DNA from: Candidatus Trichofilum aggregatum
Lineage (GTDB): Bacteria; Chloroflexota; Anaerolineae; Promineifilales; Promineifilaceae
NCBI GenBank assembly: GCA_016716885.1
Contig: JADJUV010000047.1
Coordinates: 1 to 63,265, forward strand
Length of the DNA stretch: 63,265 bases
Direction: 5' to 3'
Within the stretch, counting starts at the first letter, position 1, and every line of letters begins with the position of its first letter. A program made the translations under genes and the position numbers. The notes beneath the pieces were generated by a model. That model was given only the letters and a program-made list of their open reading frames with translations, had not been told where the DNA came from and ran no database searches. This document shows positions 37,293-46,337 of the stretch, piece after piece.

Positions 37293-37982
37293 ATGGCCCA
37301 AACAATCCTTGTTGTAGATGATGCAGAAAATTTGCGCGTGCTGGTCAAAAGTTACCTGGCCCAAGAAGGATACCGGGTTGTTACCGCTACGCATGGCCGC
37401 GAAGCCCTATTTGTTGCCCGCGAGAACAAACCAGACCTGATCCTGCTGGATTTAATGATGCCGGAGATGGGTGGTTATGAGTTTATGCGCCACTATAGCC
37501 GTGAAGGCAACGCCCCCATCATTTTGCTCACCGCCAAAATCGAAGAAAGCGACAAAGTCTTAGGGCTAGAATTAGGGGCCGATGATTATGTGACCAAGCC
37601 CTTCAGTATGCGCGAATTAGCTGCCCGGGTGCGGGCCGTCTTGCGGCGGGCAGGCAAAGCCACCCCCCAGGCGGAGATTTTACGGGCCGGTGACATTACC
37701 CTGGATCGTGGCGGCCGCTTAGTCCAGGTCGCCGGCCAAACCGTCAACCTCACCCCATCCGAGTTTGATCTACTGGCCGCGCTCATGAGCGAGCCGGGCC
37801 GCGCTTTTTCCCGGGCTGATCTGCTTGACCTGCTTCAAGGCACCACCTTTGAAGGGTATGAGCGCACCATTGACGTTCACATCCGCAATTTACGCACCAA
37901 AATCGAAGTGGATCCCAGCCAACCCCGTTACATTGAAACCGTCTACGGACATGGCTACCGGTTCTCACCCGATATGCCATAA
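37293..37982 (+). CDS. OmpR/PhoB-family response regulator
   Basis: 229 residues. Receiver domain: ILVVDDAENLRVLVKSYLA (acidic pair DD), DLILLDLMMPEMGGYEFMRH (phospho-acceptor Asp), IILLTAKIEESDK (Thr) and YVTKPFSMRELAARVRAV (Lys). C-terminal winged helix: LTPSEFDLLAALMSEPGRAF, SRADLLDLLQG, and RTIDVHIRNLRTKIEVDPSQ with the wing YGHGYRF. Standard length. Its partner kinase begins 73 bases downstream. No DNA target can be named. Confidence 0.95.
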   Translation: MAQTILVVDDAENLRVLVKSYLAQEGYRVVTATHGREALFVARENKPDLILLDLMMPEMGGYEFMRHYSREGNAPIILLTAKIEESDKVLGLELGADDYVTKPFSMRELAARVRAVLRRAGKATPQAEILRAGDITLDRGGRLVQVAGQTVNLTPSEFDLLAALMSEPGRAFSRADLLDLLQGTTFEGYERTIDVHIRNLRTKIEVDPSQPRYIETVYGHGYRFSPDMP

Positions 37983-38052
37983 CCAGTCTCTTAGTCTCTC
38001 AATCACCTCTAAATGGGATGACTGAGAGACTGAGAGATTGAGAGATTAACTG
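37983..38052. repeat. Hairpin of AGTCTCTTAGTCTCTC / GAGAGACTGAGAGATT units
   Basis: Between regulator and kinase. The unit CAGTCTCTTAGTCTCTCAAT is followed by the inverse units GACTGAGAGACTGAGAGATT and GAGAGATTA. The same octamer-like unit (GACTGAGA) forms the core of the TCGACAT hairpin elements. May attenuate kinase expression relative to the regulator. Confidence 0.6.
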
Positions 38053-38054
38053 CT

Positions 38055-39419
38055 ATGCGTTCTTTGACCCTCAAACTCATCGTCGCTTTTCTCATCATTG
38101 GGCTGACCGGGGCCGGGCTGGTGGCGGTCTTTGTTGGGCAGTTGACCCAACGGCAGTTTGATGAGTTTGTGGATGACCGGTATCAGACTGATTTGGTGAA
38201 TGAGTTAGCGGAGTATTACGAAACAACGGGTAGCTGGAATGATCTGGAAGCGGTCTTGGTCAATAATCAGCCCCCACCTTCACCTGCTCAATCAGGGCAT
38301 TATCATCGTGATTGGCGACCCATGACGGTTGTGGATAAGAACAATGTGGTGGTAGTCGGAGCCGGGCCTTATCACCGTGGGGATACGGTGAATGAAAATG
38401 TCATCAAAACTGCCTTGCCTATTACGATAGATGGTGCGGTGGTAGGCAAACTATTGTTGGCTGATTATCCGTCCAGGGATGATACATTTGCTGGTTCTCC
38501 CGAGGCTGAATTTATTGAGGGGGTGCGGCGGGCCATTGTTTTGAGTGGCGCAGGGGCAACGGTTATTGCTCTCTTGTTGGGTGTTTTGTTAGCGCGGATG
38601 ATTTCGCGGCCGCTAAAAGAGTTAACCCATGCCACCCGCCTGGTCGCCGAAGGTGATCTGGCCCACGAGGTGCCGGTGCGAACCCAGGATGAAATTGGTA
38701 AGCTGGCCCAATCATTTAACCAGATGACCAGCCAATTAGCCCGGGCTAACCAACTCCGCCGCCAGATGACCGCCGACATTGCCCACGATTTGCGTACCCC
38801 TACCAGTGTGATCATGGGTTACACTGAAGCGCTGAGCGATGGCAAGTTCCAGGGCACGGCTGAGATGTTTCAGGTGATGCACCAGGAAGCGCAACATCTG
38901 AACCATCTGATTGATGATTTGCGGACCCTGTCGCTGGCGGATGCCGGGGAGTTGCCGTTGATGAAGCAGACCGTCGCGCCGCAGGAGTTGTTGGAACGGA
39001 TCGCGGCCGCGTACCAGATTCAGGCCCAGAAACAGTCTGTATCCATCCAGACCGCGGCCGCGGCCAATCTGCCCCTTATCCAGATAGACCCTGACCGCAT
39101 GGCCCAGGTACTGGGTAATCTGGTTAGCAACGCCCTGCGTTATACCCCCGCTGGCGGACAGATTACCCTCTCAGCCGAGCCGGAACCGAACCAGGTGTTG
39201 CTGAAAGTACAGGACACGGGGGCCGGTATAGACCCGGAAGATTTGCCCAACATTTTTCGCCGTTTCTACCGGGCTGATAAATCACGCCAACAAAATGGTG
39301 AGTCTGGCCTGGGGTTGGCCATCGCCCGGTCAATTGTGGAAGCACATGAGGGAAGCATCGCGGCCGCGAGCACACCAGGACAAGGCACAACCTTCCTTAT
39401 TCGTCTACCCCTTCAATAG
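38055..39419 (+). CDS. Sensor histidine kinase (HAMP-HisKA-HATPase)
   Basis: 454 residues. N-terminal helix LIVAFLIIGLTGAGLVAVF, an extracytoplasmic sensor of about 130 residues, second helix IVLSGAGATVIALLLGVLLA, HAMP (RPLKELTHATRLVAEGDLAH), HisKA H-box ADIAHDLRTPTSVIMGYTEA, N-box QVLGNLVSNALRYTPAGGQ, and G-boxes VQDTGAGIDPEDLPNIFRRF and GLGLAIARSIVEAHEG. Complete kinase, paired with the OmpR-type regulator upstream. Stimulus unknown; the sensor domain has no recognised fold. The H-box type corresponds to EnvZ/PhoR-like kinases. Confidence 0.95.
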   Translation: MRSLTLKLIVAFLIIGLTGAGLVAVFVGQLTQRQFDEFVDDRYQTDLVNELAEYYETTGSWNDLEAVLVNNQPPPSPAQSGHYHRDWRPMTVVDKNNVVVVGAGPYHRGDTVNENVIKTALPITIDGAVVGKLLLADYPSRDDTFAGSPEAEFIEGVRRAIVLSGAGATVIALLLGVLLARMISRPLKELTHATRLVAEGDLAHEVPVRTQDEIGKLAQSFNQMTSQLARANQLRRQMTADIAHDLRTPTSVIMGYTEALSDGKFQGTAEMFQVMHQEAQHLNHLIDDLRTLSLADAGELPLMKQTVAPQELLERIAAAYQIQAQKQSVSIQTAAAANLPLIQIDPDRMAQVLGNLVSNALRYTPAGGQITLSAEPEPNQVLLKVQDTGAGIDPEDLPNIFRRFYRADKSRQQNGESGLGLAIARSIVEAHEGSIAAASTPGQGTTFLIRLPLQ

Positions 39420-39666
39420 TTCAGCTTTTCGGAAATCCATGAAGAACACCTCGAAACACCGCCTCAGCTAGACTTTGGTAAAGAGTCTGTTTCATTTCCG
39501 TAGAGAGCGAGGAGTGAGCATCCCCAGATGCGAACAGGTTGCCGTTCTCCTCTAACTCATTTGAAACACACCCCTTGGCAATTCTGAGGGTTGACACCAG
39601 ATGTAGAGGCCTTGTGCCTGCCCCAACCTTACCAATCACCCCACGAAATCTCCAAGACCCGTTCTT

Positions 39667-39724
39667 GTTTGTAGTGACCGCTTTAGCGGGCTATCACTAG
39701 CCCGCTAAAGCGGTCACTACGAAC
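39667..39724. repeat. TAGTGACCGC hairpin repeat, copy 2
   Basis: Arms GTTTGTAGTGACCGCTTTAG and CTAAAGCGGTCACTACGAAC around GCGGGCTATCACTAGCCCG. Downstream of the kinase gene. Confidence 0.85.
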
Positions 39725-39753
39725 AAAGACCCCTGAACAACTATAGTAAAACA

Positions 39754-39786
39754 AAAAGCCGGGTTCCATCTAGGAACCCGGCTTTT
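39754..39786. terminator. Bidirectional intrinsic terminator
   Basis: Perfect 14-bp stem AAAAGCCGGGTTCC/GGAACCCGGCTTTT with an ATCTA loop, between the kinase (plus) and the secreted protein gene (minus), serving both convergent genes. Confidence 0.9.
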
Positions 39787-39844
39787 ACATTGGTGGTCAG
39801 ACTTTATCCAAACGTCGCAGGCGGCGAGAGGATAAACGGGACGG

Positions 39845-42215
39845 TTAGGCTTTGGACTGACGGAAACGACGCCATCCCAGAACAAACGGCACCAGTAACA
39901 AGAGTAATAACCAGAGAGAAGATTGTACACCAGCCTGACCAATGCCCGTCAACTGTACATCGGTCGGGGGCACAGTGGGTGTTGCCGTCGGCGCAGGGGG
40001 TGTATTGGTGGATGTGCTGGTAGGCACATCGGTGGGTGTTGATGTACCTGTTGCCGTTGGCGTATCAGTAGGTGTACTGGTTGGTGTATTAGTGGGTAGG
40101 CGTGTTAGTAGGTGTGTTGGTTGGTGTATTGGTGGGCGTGTTAGTAGGTGTATTGGTGGGCGTGTTAGTAGGCGTATTGGTTGGTGTGGCCGTGGGTGTA
40201 TCCGTTGGGGTTGCTGTCGGTGTGCTGGTAGGCAACAACTGACAGGCGGTTACAGTGACATCATCAATCGCCAAACCAGCCAATTGTACGGTTGTGTCGC
40301 TGTCCAGGTGGAAGCGCAGCTCCATATTTTGGCCCAGATAATCAGTAATATCAGCGGTGCGCTGTCCCCAACCGGCACTTTCAGCAATCGTTACGGATGG
40401 TGTAGACCCTACGATATTATTCATCGTGGCATCCAGCCACTCCCACAACCGGCGTGGGGAGGCTCCACCTACCTGTTGTACATCCACAAAGGCATGGTCA
40501 AACGTCGCGCTTTCCATATGGTAGCGTTGGCTCCAGGTGACCCAGGCCGCTCCCGTATAACCAGCCAGGTTGATGCTGGGTGAGAGTAAATCGTAGTTGC
40601 TGCTGGCGTTGTAGGTGTCATCAAGGTCTGTGACCCAACAATTGGTGCCACTGTTGCAGGTGGTAAGGGGCACGAAGTTAGGCAGACCACGCTCCCATTC
40701 ATCTTGGACACCAGAATGGGTGAAACCACCATCACTCGCTTCAAAGTCGCTAGTGTAAACGACCTGGGGAGCTGAACCCACTGGGCAAGTTGGCGGCGGG
40801 GCTGCTTCACAAATGGTGAGGCCCCAACTGCTCAACGTGCCCCCATCGCCGTTGGCATCATCACGGATGGTCAGGGTCCAGGTTCCGCCAGCATTTTCGT
40901 AATCAAACCAACTGAGGCGGTAGGCCAATTCGGGTTGCAGATGCATGGGGCTGGAGAGGGCAAAAGCAGGGGGTAGCGCAGCTTCATCATCTAGCACCAG
41001 GTTCATGGCTGTCTGTAGGCCACCCACGGTAGCCGCGCCAATATCGGTGAAGAGACCATTGTCGTTGCCCTGTGGTGAGGTGAGATGCACATCCAAATCT
41101 TGCATGAAGGTATGGGTGATGTTGATCGTCACATCCAGGTCGCCAATGATGGGATTACCGGGCACATTTATGGTTGATGACACTGTAATAGGAGGTGCAC
41201 CAGCGGGAATGGCAACAGGGGTGTTGTTGGTGTAGGTGGTGCAGGTTCCGGTGGGCGCGGCCGCGGGGTGAACCGAGACACTCAAATTGTAAGTAAAGGT
41301 AGCCCCACCCCCAGCTGCGTTGGCGTCTACATACACAAAATAAGTCCCCGTATCCTTAACCGTCATAAAGAAGGCCTCAGAATTAGGTGAGGTAACACCG
41401 GCATCATTTGCCACCAGAATCTGATTGGATGGCGCATTACCAAACAAAGCAAACCCTAGACGTCCGTTCCAGGTGGCTGCATCTCGTTCCGGGTCTAGGT
41501 CCAGGCTTAAAAACACGGAGTCACCGGCGTTCAGGCTCAAGCTGAAGAAATCAACATCCGCCGCAGGGTTCACAGAACCACTCATCCAGCCAGACGGTGG
41601 CAGGGGGTTAGCGGTGGCGGGTGTGTTATTGGCTTCGGTTTCAGCCGTGGGTGCGCCGCTCTGCACCTGAACATGCAAATGGTAGGGCCGAATTGTACCG
41701 GTGGCGACATTGTGCCGTACTTCCAGATAATAAGTTCCCGCCGACGCCAAAACAGTCCCGGCAATTGTGGAAGAGTTGGCATTAAATGTGCCATCATTCA
41801 AATCTGTTTCCAGAAGGGTTGTGCCATCGCTGGCATAGAGGTTCAACGTGGTGTCACCGCTGGCACTGGCATCAGCGAGGGTCTGCGTGGCGGCATAGAC
41901 GCGATCCCCTGCGGCCGCGGTAAATGAGTAATAATCTGTATCCGCCGCCGGGAAGACATTTCCCAGAACTACCACATTACTGCCGCCTACAGGGTCGGCA
42001 GTGCCAGCACTGTTATTCGGTTCAGACTCATTGACAAAATTCTGACCGAGCACAGCATTCACATTATTCGCATTTGCGGGGACGAAAGATGGGGGAAGTT
42101 CACCTGTATAGGTGATTGTGTCACCTGACTGGGCTAACGCCAGACTGGTGAGCCATATCATAGCTGATATAAGCACAACAAAAACAGCAAAGTGAAGACG
42201 GCGGCGAACAAACAT
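39845..42215 (-). CDS. Surface protein with PPC and P-proprotein domains, Thr/Pro stalk and C-terminal anchor; one frameshift
   Basis: About 790 residues. Start at 42215 (MFVRRRLHFAVFVVLISAMI) with GGAAGGG just upstream; signal peptide ends near LALAQ. Two pre-peptidase C-terminal (PPC) domains follow (ESEPNNSAGTADPVGG...DTDYYSFTAAAGDRVY and TEANNTPATANPLPPSGWMS), then a proprotein-convertase P domain (DLDVTINITHTFMQDLDVHL; GGTWTLTIRDDANGDGGTLS) and a beta-sandwich with WVTWSQRYHMESATFDHAFV. The tail is a Thr-Pro repeat (NTPTNTPT) that runs out of frame near 40093; one base restores it through to QLTGIGQAGVQSSLWLLLLL and a basic end GWRRFRQSKA, a C-terminal membrane anchor resembling a sorting signal. 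Likely extracellular, substrate-binding or part of a lost protease. Confidence 0.8.
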
Positions 42216-42490
42216 TTTTCCCTTCCTTGATATGAGAGATGGCACTGAGAAACGCGCAACTTGACACAAAAAAACACACCTCTTGGTTACTGGTATACCA
42301 AAGATGTGAGCACCTTATTTTATTGCCTTTTATGAGAATTGAACTGGCTATAGAGGTCGTCTTTGCTTCGACTGCCCGTGGCGCAAATATGGCAACGCCT
42401 CTTCAATCTACCCCACTTGGGAACGCAACTAATAGGCAGTGGATTGTAGCATTGCTTATTAACCTGTCAATTGCTGGTTCTGCCTAACAG

Positions 42491-42697
42491 CAATTCTCAA
42501 TTTGACAGCCAACAGGAGTAGGGGCGGGACGACGCGGGTTCAATGCGGATGAACCGGGTCACGATCTTTCCGCGTCGTCTCGCCCTCTTACCATTGCTGC
42601 CACAAGAGGGGAAGATAGGTGCGAAGCAGGGCTTCCGTTCTTGCTAAATCCTGGCCCACCTGTCTCGCCCCTACGAATGGACTCAAATTGAGAATTG
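42491..42697. repeat. MITE-like element with 15-bp perfect terminal inverted repeats
   Basis: CAATTCTCAATTTGA at 42491-42505 and its exact inverse TCAAATTGAGAATTG at 42683-42697. Inside, GTAGGGGCGGGAC and GTCTCGCCCCTAC form a second inverted pair, and GGGACGACGCGGG/CCGCGTCGTCTC a third, so the 207 bases fold as nested hairpins. No coding capacity. Confidence 0.7.
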
Positions 42698-42762
42698 ATG
42701 GTTAATGTGCTTCCTTCTTGACAAAACTTAGAACATCTTTGCGTGCGTTTTTTCAGTAGACT

Positions 42763-42834
42763 CACGAATTAGCACGAATGAACAAATAATTCGTGTTAAT
42801 GCGTGAAATTCGTGGCTGCTCTTCTTGTTTTCTG
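42763..42834. repeat. CACGAATTAGCACGAAT hairpin repeat
   Basis: CACGAATTAGCACGAATGAA and, after a short AT loop, ATTCGTGTTAATGCGTGAAA and TTCGTGGC: both halves of the repeat also found as a half-site at 23201-23230. Confidence 0.7.
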
Positions 42835-42849
42835 TACAAGGAGTTCACT

Positions 42850-42901
42850 TACGTCTGACTTTCGTAAAGATGTATTTGTCTCCAGACTCCTGTAACTTAT
42901 T
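42850..42901. repeat. 52-bp dispersed repeat, copy A
   Basis: TACGTCTGACTTTCGTAAAG through CCTGTAACTTATT. The inverse complement occurs at 52143-52194 with about six mismatches, immediately after the radical SAM gene. Confidence 0.65.
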
Positions 42902-42968
42902 AAATTCTCGTTCCTTATTGTCCTGATTCCCTACTTCTCACCCCACCACCACCGGCGGAAAACGTTTC

Positions 42969-43013
42969 TATACTGGCAACGGGCATAATCTGAAGTTTTT
43001 TCGCCCTGTCGCG
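42969..43013. repeat. 45-bp dispersed repeat GCGACAGGGCGAAAAAA, copy A (inverse)
   Basis: On the minus strand: GCGACAGGGCGAAAAAACTT then CAGATTATGCCCGTTGCCAG. Direct copies at 45495-45538 and, more diverged, 62942-62985. Confidence 0.65.
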
Positions 43014-43692
43014 ATCTCCTTGTCCCGCGTCAGGCACAAGTGCCGTTCGGTGAAGCACAAAACCTACTTGTTGTGATTTTTACACCCCGAAATAGGACTT
43101 ATGTAATACAGAAACGCATCTATATAACCTTTTTATAACCAATTTTAACGAATAATTGAGCTATGATCGTTCATGTAATAAGATGTAATTGAGTGTATCT
43201 GCGCACAACCACCAAACTAATTACTGCTGCAACCACCGTAATTTTGTAATTAACAAACTCGTTGCCAGAGCTTAGCAAAGCTCAGCTCCCAACAGTGTTA
43301 GTTGTTACAGCATTCTCGATAACTACTGCGGATGAATGCTACTTGCTCTTGCCGTCGTTGTTCGTCGTTTATCAATAGGCTTTTTCTGGAGGCTCAATAA
43401 CTTCACCTAATAAATTTAATGGGGATGACTAAAGTAATATCTAAAAAGCATTTTTATAGCTATTTTATAACCAAAAAAACGAATTTTTATATTACTCTAG
43501 AATTCACCGAATTGATGTATCTTCTCAATAAATTGTTGTGGAGTTAGTTGAGACTTTCGCAACCAACGGCCTTCGACAAGATCAGACTCTGTTTGTCCCA
43601 AAGTTTTGAAAAGATACAGAGGCAAGTGTACTCAGCGGGGTCACAGTTTGGTGGCTTGGTCAGAAGACCGCACCAGCACAAAAGAGGAAAAA

Positions 43693-45050
43693 ATGAAAAG
43701 TTTACGCGAAGAAATCTACAGTTGTTAGTTGCAGTCTTACTTCTGGGGGTGTTGACATCTGTCACCTATGCCGCCCAACTGAATGTTGATACCTTTGATG
43801 CCAATGTTCAGGTCTCAGATGTTGATACAACTGCCTGCACCACAGCTACCGGCAGTGATATGCTTGGTGGTGTGCGTCACATTCTTGTCACCAGGACCAG
43901 TGGTCTCGACACCGTTGCGGCCAGGGTAGATACGACCGTTCCAGATAGCCTGGCTTTCAGCATTGGTTCCAGCACACGGGGTACGGCGCTGATTCAAATG
44001 GACGGCACCAATGATGGCGACTGTATTCTGGATTTTGGCCTCGGAGGGATATCATTAAATCCCTATGATGGCTTAACCGTCTTTGTGCGCCAGGTAGACC
44101 TGTCGGCTGTCATTACCATGCGGATATATGAAGACACCTCAAACTATTCCCAGTTCAACTATACTTTGCCTTACGCCATCTCCGCGCCGGGAACAGAACT
44201 TTACTTTCCTTTTAGCGCCTTCACGAATGGGGGCCGGGGCCGATCCGGTTGAAGCCATTGAAATATTGCTCGATGGGACAACGATTGATTCCCTGGATAT
44301 GACCATTGACTATGTATCTGCCGACTATAGTCGTGATTATGGTGACCTGCCGGTAGCCTATAACAACACGGTAGATAGCAACAACGGTGCCGCCACCGCA
44401 TTGGGGCAATCTATTTAGGCACAGGGGTTGACAGCGAAGATGATGGCCAGGAAAGTGCCGCTGCGACCGGCGATCAAGCCCGTACCAATGATGAAACCGG
44501 CATTACCCACATCCCGGCCAATCGGGGATGGTACGGCAGTCAGTTATTAACCGTGACCAACCAACTGGCTGCCTGTGTGGTTGGTTGGATTGATTGGGAC
44601 GGTGATAATGTTTTTGAAGCCAGCTCGACTGGCGGTTTATCTGAGATGGTTGTCAATAGAGCTCGATCTGCATCTACGACATTTACAGTTAGTTTTGCAT
44701 CACCGACAACTGCTCAATACGGCGGCACATATCCCAGCACGTTAAATGCTCGATTCCGCATTTTCCTGGCCAATGATCCTCTTCTTCAAGCCGTGTGGGA
44801 TGAGGATGACGGATTAGGTTGTGTAACGAGTTCATCTGCAACAAGTTTATTACCGTTGGTTTTCGGTGAGGCGGCAGATGGCGAGGTAGAAGATTATCAG
44901 TGGGGCTTTAGCCCCACCACCATTACCCTGAATAACCTGGATATTGCTCCCCGTCAAAGCGTGTTGCCGGGCGTATCTGTTTTGATCGCTGGTCTATTCA
45001 CGATTATCACTTTCGTTACCGTCTTGAAGCGTCGGCGGTCGGTTTTGTAA
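43693..45050 (+). CDS. Exported GEVED-domain protein with C-terminal anchor; three frameshifts
   Basis: Reconstructed as one protein of about 450 residues. The ATG at 43693 follows AGAGGA; one A added in the AAAA run at 43695 gives MKKFTRRNLQLLVAVLLLGV, a signal peptide ending at TYAAQ. Then a beta-rich region (ILVTRTSGLDTVAARVDTTV; LNPYDGLTVFVRQVDLSAVI). Further shifts in G runs near 44229 and 44402 restore NGAGADPVEAIEILLDGTTI, SRDYGDLPVAYNNTVDSNNG and GAIYLGTGVDSEDDGQESAA. The last 165 residues contain the GEVED signature EAADGEVEDYQW preceded by VVGWIDWDGDNVFEASSTGG, and end in a membrane anchor with basic tail (VSVLIAGLFTIITFVTVLKR). Cell-surface role probable; function unknown. Confidence 0.75.
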
Positions 45051-45151
45051 GAAGTTAAGGAGTGGAAATTATAGGTAGGAGCGTTTGAATTTGAGTAATA
45101 GAAAAGAGGGGCGTATGCCCTCTTCTTGCTCTGGTCAAGAAATTGGAACGA

Positions 45152-45204
45152 CTTCTGGAGACTGAGAGATTTCCAGAGGTCGTCCAAATTTTCGCCAGAG
45201 TCGA
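45152..45204. repeat. TCGACAT hairpin element, half copy
   Basis: CTTCTGGAGACTGAGAGATT then TCCAGAGGTCGTCCAAATTT and CGCCAGAGTCGA: the right half of the element at 62987-63081. The left half is absent. Confidence 0.65.
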
Positions 45205-45220
45205 ATTATTAAGAAGATAC

Positions 45221-45341
45221 GGCTCTTTGGGAATTCAAGGGGTTGACAACAAATGATGCGTGAAACGTGATGCGTGACCAGAGAGACTTTACGCATTAAG
45301 CATTACGCATCAGACCAAACCCCACGAAATCCCAAAGTCCC
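45221..45341. mobile_element. ISL3-related MITE with 8-bp target duplication
   Basis: 121-bp element. Left end GGCTCTTTGGGAATTCAAGG is nearly identical to the left end of the IS at 13284; right end read inward is GGGACTTTGGGATTTCGTGG (19 of 24 matching over the repeat). It is flanked by GAAGATAC on both sides (45213-45220 and 45342-45349), the 8-bp duplication expected for ISL3. Internal repeats TGATGCGTGAAACGTGATGC and TACGCATTAAGCATTACGCA can pair. No coding capacity, so it would need a transposase in trans. Confidence 0.75.
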
Positions 45342-45494
45342 GAAGATACGTACCCCATGATGGTTGTTGTTTACCACCTCACCGTAACTTAAGATGTCTT
45401 GCTGAGCCTTAACATCTTCTATACATTTTCTTCAATTGTTCTGAAACGAGCTGGCCTATACTATACCCACCTGACGCGGCGATAAAGCGACACA

Positions 45495-45538
45495 GCGACA
45501 GGGCGAAAAAACATCAGATTATGCCTGTTGGCAGTATG
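45495..45538. repeat. 45-bp dispersed repeat GCGACAGGGCGAAAAAA, copy B
   Basis: GCGACAGGGCGAAAAAACAT then CAGATTATGCCTGTTGGCAG. It ends 35 bases before the ATG of the dioxygenase-like gene and so covers its promoter or leader region. Confidence 0.65.
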
Positions 45539-45572
45539 TATACAGTTCTCAGCATTTTTCTTAAGGAGATAA

Positions 45573-46310
45573 ATGATGCAAGACGAAACAACGAAACCGA
45601 TTATCAGCCGACGACAGTTTATGCAAGGGAGCGCGGCCGCAACCGTGGGACTTCTTCTGGCCGCATGTGGTGCGAATGGGGCCGATGAGGTGACCCCCTC
45701 AGCCGTAGCCCAGACGGCCGCCACCGATGTTCCCGCTACTCCGACGACCGCCAGTGCAGGGCCAACAACCATGACTACCTCAGAACCCGGTGCCGCGTCC
45801 ACCGACATACCCCTCTTACAACCCACTCCCGAGTGTGGCGACGACGATGATGACGAAACCCCCGCTCAAACAGAAGGGCCGTATTACACGCCCAACACCC
45901 CGGAACGAACGAGCTTTTGGGAAGCGGGAACCAGTGGCACGCGATTGGTCGTAACAGGACAAGTGCTGACGACAGGGTGTGTGCCGGTCGCGGCCGCGCT
46001 CATAGATTTCTGGCACGCGGATGATGCTGGTGTGTACGACAATGCCGGGTATAAATTACGCGGCCATCAATTCACCGATGCCAGCGGCAACTTCAGCCTG
46101 GACACCATCCTGCCGGGTCTCTATCCGGGACGGACCCGCCATATCCACGTCAAAGTGCAGGGGCCAAACATGCCCGTCCTCACCACCCAACTTTACTTCC
46201 CCAACGAGCCACAAAACACCACTGACGGCATTTACAGCCCGGAATTGTTGATGGATGTACAAGACGTCGCTGATGGCAAGGCGGCCGCGTTTAATTTTGT
46301 CCTGGCTTGA
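45573..46310 (+). CDS. Tat-exported lipoprotein of the intradiol dioxygenase family
   Basis: 245 residues. N-terminal twin-arginine signal (ISRRQFMQGSAAA) ending in a lipobox LLLAAC, then a low-complexity Thr/Ser/Pro linker (about 30-85). The catalytic-fold part has TEGPYYTPNTPERTSFWEAG (N-terminal Tyr region), AALIDFWHADDAGVYDNAGY (the FWxxD..G.Y signature with metal-ligand Tyr), and YPGRTRHIHVKVQGPNMPVL (Arg and two His, H-I-H ligands of Fe3+). This fits protocatechuate/hydroxyquinol 3,4-type enzymes, but exported members of this family have unknown substrates. AAGGAG precedes the start by 4-7 bases; ATGATG gives two start options. Single gene. Confidence 0.85.
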   Translation: MMQDETTKPIISRRQFMQGSAAATVGLLLAACGANGADEVTPSAVAQTAATDVPATPTTASAGPTTMTTSEPGAASTDIPLLQPTPECGDDDDDETPAQTEGPYYTPNTPERTSFWEAGTSGTRLVVTGQVLTTGCVPVAAALIDFWHADDAGVYDNAGYKLRGHQFTDASGNFSLDTILPGLYPGRTRHIHVKVQGPNMPVLTTQLYFPNEPQNTTDGIYSPELLMDVQDVADGKAAAFNFVLA

Positions 46311-46337
46311 TGGGCAGGACAGACGAAATTAGGCCCT

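Larger units (their letters stand above)
42216..43692. other. Repeat-rich and AT-rich gap
   Basis: About 1.5 kb with no supportable gene. It contains the repeats listed separately (42491-42697, 42763-42834, 42850-42901, 42969-43013). The stretch 43080-43520 is clearly AT-rich and carries two related sequences, TATAACCTTTTTATAACCAA near 43120 and TATAGCTATTTTATAACCAA near 43453, both followed by ACGAATTT-like DNA; likely the upstream control region of the gene at 43693. Confidence 0.6.

Noticed and set aside
39421..39639. 72-codon minus-strand frame after the kinase
   Set aside because: No ribosome-binding site, no homology pattern, begins beside the kinase stop.
42950..43080. Possible c-di-GMP or other riboswitch before the exported GEVED gene
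   Set aside because: No conserved riboswitch core could be recognised; the segment includes a dispersed repeat instead.
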